Of a stretch of 64,000 nt of DNA, positions 1 to 10,730 are shown one piece after another. Under the pieces are notes generated by a model that saw only the letters and a list, made by a program, of their open reading frames with translations, ran no database searches and had not been told where the DNA came from. A program made the position numbers and the translations under genes. The stretch's first letter is position 1. Every line of letters begins with the position of its first letter. Location of the stretch: positions 805,450-869,449 of the forward strand of contig NW_019775713.1 of NCBI RefSeq assembly GCF_001039355.2. Reading direction: 5' to 3'. The stretch comes from Lingula anatina. Its lineage: Eukaryota; Brachiopoda; Lingulata; Lingulida; Lingulidae.

Positions 1-369
1 TCTGCAGCTCAAAACGTGGTAGATTTTACTGATATTCAGGCATTTATCTGTTCTATTATGTAACGTTTTAAATGTCAGAAACACCTACGCTTTGCCGAAA
101 GTGTCATTTTTACATTGAGAAACCTTCACTCTGATAAACATGTTCGAACACACTTGAGCCCGAAAACAGTGTACAGAATACATTTAAAGATGTTAAAGAC
201 ATATAGCAATTATACTATAGTCGGTCGACATTATACATACACGGAATTGCTTGTAAGTAAAATCTAAACATAAATGTCAAAATGGTAATAATCATGCAAT
301 AAATAAACATTTAGGACCAGAAACAATTTAAAAAGTTGTTTATGTAAATAAAGTGCGTTCAGCAAAACC

Positions 370-620
370 TTACAAGCAAGATCTCAATGGCAGCCCCTCG
401 CATTCGTGAGCGTGATAAAAATAGAACGCACCTTCCTTCGAGTCCTTTAAAAGGTTGTAATTTCCTCCTCCCGAAAGCATTTGGGAATCTAACCGTTCCG
501 TTTACAAGTCCATTTTGCAATTAGACTAGGAGACGAAGGGGAAATGTAGCTTGAAAGTCGAACCAATCATTTTTTCCCTTGGGACTATTACCCGTGGTTT
601 CCCAAACCACCCGTATGGCC
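370..620. promoter_or_regulatory. candidate cis-regulatory island with inverted Runt-type sites
   Basis: This GC-richer stretch lies in an AT-rich flank, 2.6 kb downstream of BARHL. It ends in a perfect palindrome GTGGTTT-CCC-AAACCAC (594-610), which pairs two opposed AACCAC (Runx/Runt core) sites. The regulatory role is inferred from composition and motif only. Confidence 0.25.
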
Positions 621-921
621 ATGTATTGACCTAGAAGATATTGTTGCATCGACTCGATGTTTTCATTTAATGCCGTTTAATCCCTAACATTACTTTTGTC
701 TCAAATTCATTTCGAGAAAAAACGCAGTTATTTCTTTGTTGGATTGATTTTTCTTTGAATTACATAGAGTCACCGAGTCGGAATGAACCTATTTAATCTT
801 TTATTCAACTGTTACAAATGATTAATTTGTCTCTAAAAGTCGAACAGCGGAATTACAAGGACAAGGACAGTATTGCATTTGGCCGGCAGCGGTAGTAGAA
901 AAATAACGTTTACAGATGTAT

Positions 922-927
<6 letters not shown>

Positions 928-986
<59 letters not shown>
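928..986. repeat. (AT)n microsatellite
   Basis: About 29 uninterrupted AT units downstream of BARHL. Confidence 0.95.
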
Positions 987-989
<3 letters not shown>

Positions 990-2251
990 ACAACCACCGT
1001 CTGTGATGATATATATACATTCGCAGTCAATTCAATACTTTTGATTTCTTCAGTGTCATGTATTAGAAACACGTTATTAATTTAAAAGATTTTTCAACAA
1101 CAATGCTAAAATTTCTCGTTTTAGCGGATATACTTTGTAAAAAATATGATCCAATATTCGAATGCAAAAGACAGCACATCGCTTCGCATCATCAATTTAT
1201 AACCAATCGAAACCTAAACCTCATGTTCCACTTTGTCTATACCCAAAATCCCAACCGATAACAACCCCAAGGTAACAGATGAAGCTCTTTCAAGAGGCCA
1301 GATTGATGCGCTTACAAGCAGTATATCTCGTGCTTATTACGCGGACTTAATGGCGGCACTGTCTGTGGTGGTTTAACGCGTGGCGGTGACGTTAATAACA
1401 TTCTTAATTGAATAGATATGCCGCGACTTTTTAACTATGCAGCACACATGTAACAGACGGATATGTATTTCGTTCTTTATTTGGTTATGTTACTTCCACT
1501 GAGGTTAATATATCATCAAATAGGACTGAGGCCGCGACTATTTATGCATGTAGATGAAAGAGACACTGGAATTACTTTGTCCTTATATCTATAATCAGAT
1601 GGGGAGAGATGGCAATTTCATACGTATTCATGTATATTTTTTATATGCTCAGAAAAAATGCAAAAAATCTTTATTGTTCAATAACGTAATGTAAGAGTGG
1701 TCAAAATGTTTCCTGGGTCATTCCACAAAAAAGTGATCATTTGACTCTTGCCAGTGAAGCACATTTTGTGTAATAATTTTGTAACTGTTTTATACCACTT
1801 TATAATTTCTGTTGATTTCTTTCCCTATTGGAGGCAACTTTAGTTTAAAACAGCGAAAATAATGAGACAAGTCAAAATAATGCAATTTCAAACAAAATGT
1901 TTGCGTCCCTGACGACACTCAAATTTTTTTTTTAAATGTGGAACGACCATTTATTATATTTCAACACATCAAAATATTTCGAGTAAATCATATAGGTTGA
2001 GTGATGGTTCATTTACATGACAGAATTCAATACTCGATTTTTATCATTGATTGTGAGTTTATTGGCATCAATGATATTCGTGGTCATTGTAACAATTTTT
2101 TAGAACTGCGTTTTGTGTAATATTAATTAATGTTAATACTACTGCGATTTCCAATGAATATTTGTACTGTAATCGCTTCTTTGCAAATTTGAAAACGACC
2201 ATTTTTGCCTAATTCCAAACAACAAAAGCCTTGTATAATATCCATATGAAT

Positions 2252-2257
2252 TTTATT
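2252..2257 (-). terminator. possible BARHL polyadenylation signal
   Basis: AATAAA read on the minus strand (TTTATT on plus), about 990 bases downstream of the BARHL stop. It is the most canonical hexamer I noticed in the 3' flank, but distance alone makes it tentative. Confidence 0.2.
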
Positions 2258-3243
2258 TACAGAACATAAAACAAACAACAACAAAAACGCTAGTGGCTAG
2301 CTTTTGTACAAAATCTCAACTTGAGTATATATATAAATAATATCAATAATATCAATGTACATATTAACATACAAATGATTGACATTCAAAATAAAGCTTT
2401 CCATCCTTTGATCATTAAGATTAAGCCCTCAACTGTAAGTTGGTGCACCAGTAGCGAACAGTTTAGAAGTACCCGTCTTGCGCAGGCGCCGGCATGCTTA
2501 CGATATCTTAAATCGGTACAAAAAAAATCTGTAACCCCATACCGTGCTCTATCATCTATGCTAAAGAGGCCTCATACTATTCACAGTTAAACATCAAAAC
2601 GTATGGCATATTGCACCAGTATGTAACGTACTGGACAAATACAATGTAACATTTTTCTGTCTTTTACAGTTTAAATTATACAATAAATAATTACAATATC
2701 TGTCAAAACAACAAAATAAAGCTTCCAGATATAAACTTCCAGATTTGAAAGTTTTAAAAATCAAAAGCAAGTAAGTTGAAGAGGACAAGTTGAAGAGGTC
2801 TATATGATAAGAACCAACAGTTTCACACTGTAAAATTATAACATTATTATCACATTAGCTTTTTTTTTAAAAAAAAACCAGTTCTATTGGCTTGTGAAGT
2901 TATTTTAACAAATTGTACTCTTTAGTAGCTAGCTATTTAAAAAATTCAACGCGGCTGCGAATGCATCTTTGGAAAGGCTGATAGTGTTTGTATTATTCAA
3001 ATAATAAATGAGATCATTTTCACAGCGTCAAACGAAGTCTGGTCAAGGTAGGGAAAAGAGTCTGTGTCTCCTCTAATATATTTTTCTGCCTTCTGACTCT
3101 TAAAGATTTTAAGACAGTTCATTAGGCTGTTCAATAATTTAATGGTAGATGTCTATGTTTATCTGCAAATTTTGTCAATATCATAATCGTTTAAAAGAAT
3201 CGAAATAAAAAGGAGCATATGTTCATCTATTTTCATTTTTTCT

Positions 3244-3508
3244 TTATGATCTGTTTTCACCGTACAGTGGAGAAGTAGAAGTGGCAGTAAGTGGGGAGAG
3301 TCCTGGGACGTACATCCGGGGTATTAGAGATGAGTTTAGTCCCGCAGCAGCCGGATGACGTAGATACACGGCATCCATCCCGCGGATGATGTGAGGGGTG
3401 TACGCGGCCCAATAAGGATTAGATTGCAGCATTCTTTGAACCGCGGCGTAATTTCCAGCTTCTGCAAGTAGTTCTAGTCCAACAGCTGTCTGGCGCTTCC
3501 ATTTCGTT
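3244..3508 (-). CDS. BARHL: BARHL coding exon 3 (end of homeodomain and C-terminus)
   Basis: This 265-bp exon follows a TTCATTCCAG acceptor. It completes the homeodomain with TKWKRQTA and then encodes the BARHL-specific segment [18 protein letters not shown]. The C-terminus has [10 protein letters not shown], comparable to the conserved VPRILIHGLQ block of vertebrate BARHL1. It ends at TAA (3246-3244). Confidence 0.95.
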
Positions 3509-4274
3509 CTGGAATGAATAAAAAAACCAAAATCAATTAGTCTCATAACTCGGTATGCAGAGGACTGCGAAACGCGCATGTGAGATCTTTATCTTTTTCA
3601 TCAGCCGCATACCTTCTTGAATACGACTACTTTTTAATTTTTTACTCATATATTCCGTCCTAGGGATTTGAGTCACTTATAATGTGAATTGGTGTTCTTT
3701 ATTTGAATTTTTTTCTTTTAAATATCATTTGAGTTTTTATTCATTTGTCAGCTTATTTCTCAAATTAATTCATTCATTTATCAGCTTATTTCCTTTATTT
3801 ATATGTTTATGTTTATTTATTTATTTGTTTGCTTGTTTGATCACGCACCTTCTGTTTTGGTACCACGTCTTAACTTGTGTGTCGGTGAGATTAAGCTGCG
3901 CTGCTAGCTCCATTCGGTCTTGGACGCTGAGGTACTTCTGCCTCTCAAAGCTCCTCTCCAGGCAGTTGAGCTGGTGGTCGGTGAAGGCGGTGCGAGCTTT
4001 GCGAGGTTTCTTTGGCTTCTGGGAGGCGTCGGCCGGGCTGCCATCACTGTTGAGGTGACATTTTTCGTCGTCACTTTTATCTGGAAATAATCAAGGGATT
4101 TGTTAAATTGTAGCTAGAATATTATCCAATCCTGTTGGTTGACTAATTACCGCTTGAAGTTTGATCATTTCTGGTAGTAAAAATGCCACCGACGCAAACG
4201 TAATTATTATCATTGTAATATTTTTATTGAATTTAACTCATTGGATTTATGTAAATATATTACATTCCAGAAAT

Positions 4275-4365
<91 letters not shown>

Positions 4366-6008
4366 CTGCTCCAATATTTCAACCCAACAAATATTAACTG
4401 AAACGTGTATAACCTACAGCAACGGCAGCCGTTTAGAGTTTCAAAAAGTTTTTTAAAACTATCTGTCTTCTGTAACAGATGAGAATTTAACCTCTTTTGT
4501 GTGAGGCAAATAGTTCACTTTGCTGAATCTCGACAAGGCGTGAATGTTTTCAATGGCGTTTCTCTCTGCCTGGGGTGCAACAACATGTGAGAAGTCGCGT
4601 CACGCCCTAAATATGTCAGGTGCTGTAAAAATCGGTGTATTTTATGTCGTCTGCGTTATACTGCCATTAGACAATTACAATATATTTGTTTGTCATTTGT
4701 ACGCGCTCTGTTCGAAGGCCTTGTAAGGCTTTATCATGAATTTCGATCAAACTGTCCATAAATGATTGCCATCATGTGCTTGTTGCAGCTGCGTCCCCCT
4801 TTTTTATTTATTTATTATTTATTTTTTGAGGGGGGTCTATGAATAAATCTCAAATCCATCATTGTGTTACTGACAATATGTTGGCGCATCTGTATGATGC
4901 ATATCCTTTAAACATGAAACGGTTTTCTCAATTTATTTACATGTATTTGACAGTATTTACAACAAATGCGTGAGGCATTATTACAAACAAAATAAGTGTG
5001 ATTAATTAATTTTAAAACCATCCCTCGCGAACCACAATTACACGTCTACGTCTAGTGAGATAAGCCTGACACTTCAGTCACGATCGGAAAATATTTAAGA
5101 CCGTAAGATTTACCATCAATGCAATTCATAAAATGACGTCCTTTCATATAACTTCCCCACAGGCAGGTGCGCAGATAATTACAGGTATATAAACACCAAC
5201 TTCCTACGTTAGCCTAAACCGTGTAATTTGTCCTCATATATAACAAAGTGAACTATGTATGATAACATACATGCTATTATGGCGGATGATTTCATGTAGA
5301 CCATCCGTCGAGCTGCCACCTTGCGGTGAAATCGTAACCTGTATTTAAGAATGATTCATATTGGGTACCCTCACGCAATCTGACATTTCAAGACGAAGTG
5401 GTTATACATCTTCAATATTTTTTAATGAAAACATTAATGTTTTCCCAATCGTTTGTCCCCCTCCTATATCCATGTATTGCATTATCATTTTGAACGCTTC
5501 CACCAGGAAATAAAAACAAGTGAATTAATTACTGAAATAAAAAAAGAAACAATTCTCTCATCTTCTGAATTATTGAATGAGTTTTGCATCTGGGTAAGAT
5601 CAGAAAACCAAGGCCTGAAAACCCAATCAAATGATATCAAATAATTTTTTAAAATCCTAAACAATTTTGGATTTTAAGCGGGAGATGGAAATTCCCTGTC
5701 GCTGAATATTTTGTTGACAGTTTAACAAAACCGGTACTTCGCATGACTACTGGATTGTTGTGGTCGGACCGTTTGGCAGGCAAAACCACTCATATATTAC
5801 ACACCATCAGCAAACAAATTATCGTGTCCTTAAATCAAAAGCCAGTTTGACTTTAAGACATTTGACTGATTCACTGTAATGTCCTAAGTGTTTGCGGTGG
5901 TCAAGAGTAAAAGGAAGCTGTACACTTTTAACGCACCGTTATGAGTAAGAGGTGTTTATGCCGCTATTAGTAAGTTGTCAGTCAGTATTTTCGACTGTTT
6001 ATTATTTC

Positions 6009-6040
<32 letters not shown>

Positions 6041-6351
6041 TTATTTTTGAAGAGAGGAGATTATTATTCGAAAGAAGAACAACGCGACACAGCGACAGTA
6101 GTCAATTCCTGTCCGGCAAAAATATCCAAAAAATCCTTCTTGGCGTACATCACTGCGGTACCAGTGACGGTTCAACAAATTTATAGGAAATAAGTACAAA
6201 TACATGTTTTGTAACACTATAAACGAATGGATTTTAAACAGAACAAACAGTTAGTTACCATGAAACAATCAATGACCCCAAGGCTTTATTATCGTATCAC
6301 AGCAAAAAAGTAAGTGGAGATTTCAACTCACAAATTTTCTAGATTCACGAA

Positions 6352-6402
<51 letters not shown>

Positions 6403-9400
6403 GCACCACTGCCATTGTAAACATCAAATTAAACCATCATACCAACGCATCAATAACAAACTAAGCTTTAACATACACTTAAATATTGCTCTAAATATTC
6501 GAAGAATTGCAACTAATTCAAGTTGTTCGCAATTTAAACAAAAAGTGGTAAAATGCGTTCGCTTTTACTCTGGATATTGAAGCTTTTGGTTTTCTGTTTA
6601 ATGGTGAAGAAAAAGCGGCAAAACACAATGGACCACGTGATTGTCATAATGACTTTTTTCCCTTTCCCTTAAACTCTGGAACAAAAGCGTCAATTTACCA
6701 GGCGTATGGCTTGGACAGGGGGAGCAATTATATGAATAATTTATCCAATTGTTTTGGCATATCGAATTTCAGTACTTTCTATGCACATAACGTTCTTACG
6801 ACACTTGATAAATTAGACGGAGAAAATTGTTCTGGTAATCAGAAAGAGTCCATGAGGTTGCCCAGGCCCGTTTGTCACGGTAAAACGAACGAATTTCACG
6901 CACAGCTGATGAACATGTGCCATACATTTGAATTCACCAAACACATGTGAATTTACAATATTTGAAATAAATTCTTTCAAAAACAAAAACATTTCAATCT
7001 CCCACGAATACATTAAACTGAAAAACACAGGATGTTTTTTCTCATAATTCTGTATGCATTAAATGGGAAGGGAAAAGTGCAGCATATGTTAGAAAATGAC
7101 GATAATTTGTCGGTCGCTTTCGCCTTCGCAAGTTGAACAAGGAAAATATCAAGCCAGTACGTTACAAACACAAAGGGAAAAAATAGTCAATTTTCTTTAA
7201 ATGCTTTAATTTTTCCTTTTAAGCTATTTAGCCCTGCTAAATGCTGCTAATAACCCATTTAAACGCAAGCGTTTTTTTGTTCACTGCCGCCTGCGACACG
7301 AAAGTGAACGCTTACGCCAACAAGACAGTGGAACTAATGCCATTTAAATTTTTCTTTCTTTTAATTTCATCCGATTTATTCTACAATTATCTAAGATGAT
7401 AACGTCCTTTGTCGAACCTTTTGTCTCGTTGTTAAAAAAGCCACAAAGAAATTCAACGAAGCTATGGAATATTCGCGACAATAATTAGCGAAACAGTTGC
7501 GTACTAGCAAGTGTGTAATATTTTCCATGGAATGAGAACAGTTTCACACGTTGCGAAAGCGACCGAAAAAGCGGAACGCTACTAATGCATTGTCTTTTAT
7601 ACAAAATGAACACAAAAGATGTCAACGGTGTGGAGAATCTATCTATTTTTGTGTACCTAAATGGAACCCGATAGCCCGCATCCTTATAACGACAAACGAC
7701 AATATATTCTAAGAGCCAGCATATCCTTCAGCGTATCTGCACTTTTTGGTTTCTTTTTTTTTTTAATGAAAAGACCGTGGGAAGGTTTTCCTCTTAAATG
7801 TTATGCCTATACCTGTCCAATATATTTGAATAATTAAAGACATCATATTTTTTTGTGTCTAAACATCATTTGAGGAGTGCATATAAAATGTTTTCCTTGA
7901 AATATCTCATACGTGGCAAGCGTAAAAAAACAACAGCCACTGTTAACGAAAATGGTCCCGTCCATTATGCCTTGTTTCCCGATTGATAATTGATATAACT
8001 CAATTTCACACCCTGTCTCCCGTATTTTTGTCAGCAACTGTCAGTACCCCCATGTTTGGAAAAGAAGTATTGATATTGGGTATTAACATTTTAAAATTGG
8101 CAGCTCCGCACTTTTCAGAACAATTTCCAATTAACTGGCGCCCGTTGTCAATTTCACCCCCCGTAGAATTCAGCTAACTCATACGATACGGAAGTCAGCT
8201 ATGTCACAGCAGTGTTCAGGAGCAACAGTGACCGTGTTTTCAGTTAGCAGAAAATGCTGAAAATGTATGAACAAAACGCCAAATTCGCCATTAAATTGCC
8301 ACTTCTCACAACAAAAGGAGATTTTGCAAATTACCGGTTAAGTGTAGGGGTGGACGTTTTAGCTCACAATAGGTGCCGGCCACATCCTTTTCTCATATGG
8401 GTGCCAGCCCGATTGTTCACGAATGAACCTGTTATTATATACTATTGATACCTGTGACTAAGTCCAATAAGAAGATATATTTTGTCCTGGACGTTTTGTC
8501 CAACGTTTCGCATGTCACTATTATTTCTTAGCTCGTTTTACGTCGATTAAACGTAACGCCTGGCATTTCCGGCAATTGTTTTACGGGTATAGCTAATTAT
8601 GAACCAAAATTGTCGATTCCCAGTGTCAATTTCAAACAAAAGCAATTTGGGTTGACACGAAAATTACTAATCTGGCCTAATATGTTGGTACACGGGAGGT
8701 CCGGGGGTGATATCACAACGATTCAACTCTGGGTTATATATATAATTTATTGGGTAAAATCCCCTATTCTGATTGTTTTACCCCTATGGTAATTTTTTTG
8801 TTTTCCCGCATATGACAGTTAATCCGTGGTCGGTCCAAGCCAAGCGTAAAATGTTACTTCAGTTGTTTTTATTTGTGTATGAATGAATGAAAATAATAAT
8901 TACTCAAAGTTTGTTTATGGTACTCGAATTTAAATTATCTATTAGATATGAAATATAATATATAATATTTTAAATATTTTTATCTAAGATTCTACAGGAA
9001 TTAAAAATGGTTCTTTAAAATTATATCATGAGAACGTTTACATGAATGGAGAAAATATTTTAATGCCAACGAGCCATCACGCAGAGGTAAAAGCGTTCTC
9101 TGGTTTATAGGTCATTTATCCTACATAGTTCATGATAAAAGACCGTTATGTTAAAAACCTGTCAGTTATTTAAGGGACTAGGCACCGCTGTCTCCATTAA
9201 AACGGCGGTTCGACGAGCCTTAAGTCTTTGCAAATTACTCCTTTTTCTCCGCAAATCACTTGGAAAGGTGTTCTGATGTTAACTACGGCTCTAAAACAAT
9301 ACGCCCCCCCTTGAGCAGCACGCGAATGAGATGACTTTTATCTTCGTTTCTGAAGGCTGCTTTACAGATATTTTCTCAATTTGCATTTCAATAAAGCTTG

Positions 9401-10730
9401 AACAAAGATGAACCTGTTTTATTCGCATTGTAACCATTATGAGGCGCGTCAGCTCTGTTCAAATGATAATCATAAATGTCGCGGAATTAGCAAAATTGTT
9501 TATCCTCGGGGCGCTATCCAAGTTGAGGAGGTTCAAAAGAATCACAAAAATTCCCATAAACCTTTCAACGCCTATGTCAGGTGAAGCACGCTAAATACAC
9601 AAAATTGCTTCTTTTTGTCGAGAAACAAAAAGTTAAAAAATCTAGCCCCTCGATCCAGCCTCGGGCCATGCCTCATCGCATCATCTCTCTTAATGTACTG
9701 TCCACATAGCAGGTGTATGGGGGTTTATTTTTGTGTTAGGTTGGATTCAAAAGGGTCCCCTTCATTGTATTATGCTGTACAATTGACTTTGTGAATCCAA
9801 AATTTTACTGACAATAAACACGTTTATTACTAATCAACTTTGGTCCGCCGAGAAATAAGCCCCCGAAAGTAATTTTAGGGGGAAGGGGATAAGACGCATT
9901 GCCTTATTTTAATGTTTAATGTATTAGGTTATTTTAAAATGGGAATTAAATATGCTGCCTTTCTATTTGGAAATCTTAACACATATTGAGTAATATCAAC
10001 GTTGTGATTCATCACAATCCACACCTAATACACCTCGATCACACTCTGAAAATTTGTGTCATTTTTATTTAAGCCATTCAAAACCTGTATCGCAAAACCT
10101 CTGATAGGGGGCCTATATCTTACCTTCACAATCGTCATCATACTCCTCATCATCTTCCTCGTCATCTTCGTTATTTAAAACGTCAATTTCTTTAGATCGT
10201 GAAATCTTGTCGCTCCAAGAGGTTTTAAGTTTGTTATATTTCTTGTCTCGTGTAAGGTCGCTTCGTAGCGTTGACATGGACCCCAGGCTCCCGACTGAGG
10301 AAGTAGGGGACACGTTTTTCATGGAAAAGTCTAAAGAAGAAGGAATGGACACACTTATACACGGGGGTGACGGCCTAGGTGCTCTCACGGGATGTCTGTC
10401 ACTTAGGATGTCTGTGATCAAAAAGCTTGGACGCGCGGAGGGCGGTGTAACACTGACAGGGGCATTGCTTTTAGCCTCCCCCTCCTCAGTACTGTCTTTT
10501 CGTTTCTTTTTCTCACTCTGTGCCTCCTCCACTCTCTTTGAAATATTTGATGCTGGCGAGTCAGCTTCTGAGGCCGTCGGGGATGATAACGCCGGTGACA
10601 CAGACCGGGGTCTTTTTCTGTTTCGTTCCTCTTGTTTTTCTTCACCTGTATCATTCCCCGTGTCAGCTAAACCTGTCGTCTTACTTGTCGCCACCAGAGC
10701 TTTTATGTCATACTTCGACGGACTACTCAT
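3244..10730 (-). CDS. BARHL: BarH-like homeobox transcription factor, complete gene (3 coding exons)
   Basis: Coding exons join(10730..10124, 4080..3849, 3508..3244), all with GT-AG introns and consistent phases, give 367 residues. The ATG at 10730 has A at -3 and an in-frame TAG six codons upstream, so this start is well supported. The homeodomain spans about residues 228-287 and carries the Bar-class recognition helix VKTWYQNRR (Thr47, Tyr49, Gln50, Asn51). It is followed by [19 protein letters not shown], a stretch diagnostic of BARHL proteins. An Eh1/FIL-type repressor motif FLITDIL lies at residues 103-109, and a degenerate one (YDIKALV) near residue 7. Residues 187-201 are strongly acidic, and basic KR clusters near residues 38-42 and 74-78 could serve nuclear import. 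Family members are nuclear DNA-binding repressors in sensory and central neuron specification. The two introns (6.0 kb and 340 bp) are described separately. Family assignment is near certain; the split into BARHL1 and BARHL2 is vertebrate-specific and does not apply. Confidence 0.96.
3509..3848 (-). other. BARHL intron 2
   Basis: A 340-bp AT-rich intron with a GTGCGTGA donor and an ATTCCAG acceptor. It contains runs of TTTA-like simple sequence and no other feature. A 124-aa plus-strand open frame overlapping it (3684-4058) is mostly the antisense of exon 2. Confidence 0.85.
3849..4080 (-). CDS. BARHL: BARHL coding exon 2 (most of the homeodomain)
   Basis: This 232-bp exon starts after a TTATTTCCAG acceptor (4083-4081) and ends at a GTGCGTGA donor (3848-3841). 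It encodes residues 203-280, including [13 protein letters not shown], the helix 2 region [20 protein letters not shown], and most of helix 3. Its end splits the Arg280 codon (AG|A), so the homeodomain is interrupted between helix-3 residues NRR and TKW. Confidence 0.96.
4279..4364. repeat. compound (CT)22(CA)21 microsatellite in BARHL intron 1
   Basis: CT units run from 4279 to 4322 and switch directly to CA units up to 4364. Two overlapping plus-strand open frames here (4161-4456) exist only because both repeats lack stop codons. Confidence 0.95.
6010..6402. repeat. (TTTA)n at 6010-6042 and (AAT)n at 6352-6402 in BARHL intron 1
   Basis: Two separate simple repeats, of about 8 tetranucleotide and 17 trinucleotide units. 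The sequence between them is ordinary intron. Confidence 0.85.
9165..9530. promoter_or_regulatory. candidate intronic enhancer of BARHL
   Basis: A GC-richer, non-repetitive stretch about 600 bp upstream (plus coordinates) of exon 1's donor. It contains an octamer-like ATTTGCAT near 9380 and a nearby SOX-like AACAAAG, a combination typical of neural enhancers. The assignment is inference from motif and composition. Confidence 0.25.
10124..10730 (-). CDS. BARHL: BARHL coding exon 1 (start codon, FIL motif, acidic tail)
   Basis: This 607-bp exon encodes residues 1-202 plus one base. It ends at a GAAG|GTAAGAT donor (GT at 10123-10122). It carries the FLITDIL motif and a Ser/Pro/Lys-rich low-complexity N-terminus that is poorly conserved in the family. 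A 199-aa open frame on the opposite strand (10207-10806) is a shadow of this exon. Confidence 0.93.

Larger units (their letters stand above)
1..3243. other. 3' flank of BARHL: 3' UTR and intergenic DNA
   Basis: No protein-coding gene is recognisable. The minus-strand 3' UTR of BARHL must begin at 3243. The clearest AATAAA on that strand is at 2257-2252, which would give a UTR of about 1 kb, but I cannot confirm that it is used. An (AT)n tract occupies 928-986. GC-richer islands near 370-620 and 1290-1460 stand out from the AT-rich background and are candidate regulatory elements. Small open frames at 2321-2788 show no similarity to anything I know. Confidence 0.5.
4081..10123 (-). other. BARHL intron 1 (6.0 kb, candidate regulatory DNA)
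   Basis: A phase-1 intron between the N-terminal exon and the homeodomain exon. It holds several microsatellites: (CT)n(CA)n at 4279-4364, (TTTA)n near 6010-6042 and (AAT)n at 6352-6402. It also has GC-richer islands, notably 9165-9530, and a perfect AAACGC-AA-GCGTTT inverted repeat at 7261-7274. No other exon is recognisable; open frames here are short and AT-biased. Confidence 0.7.
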
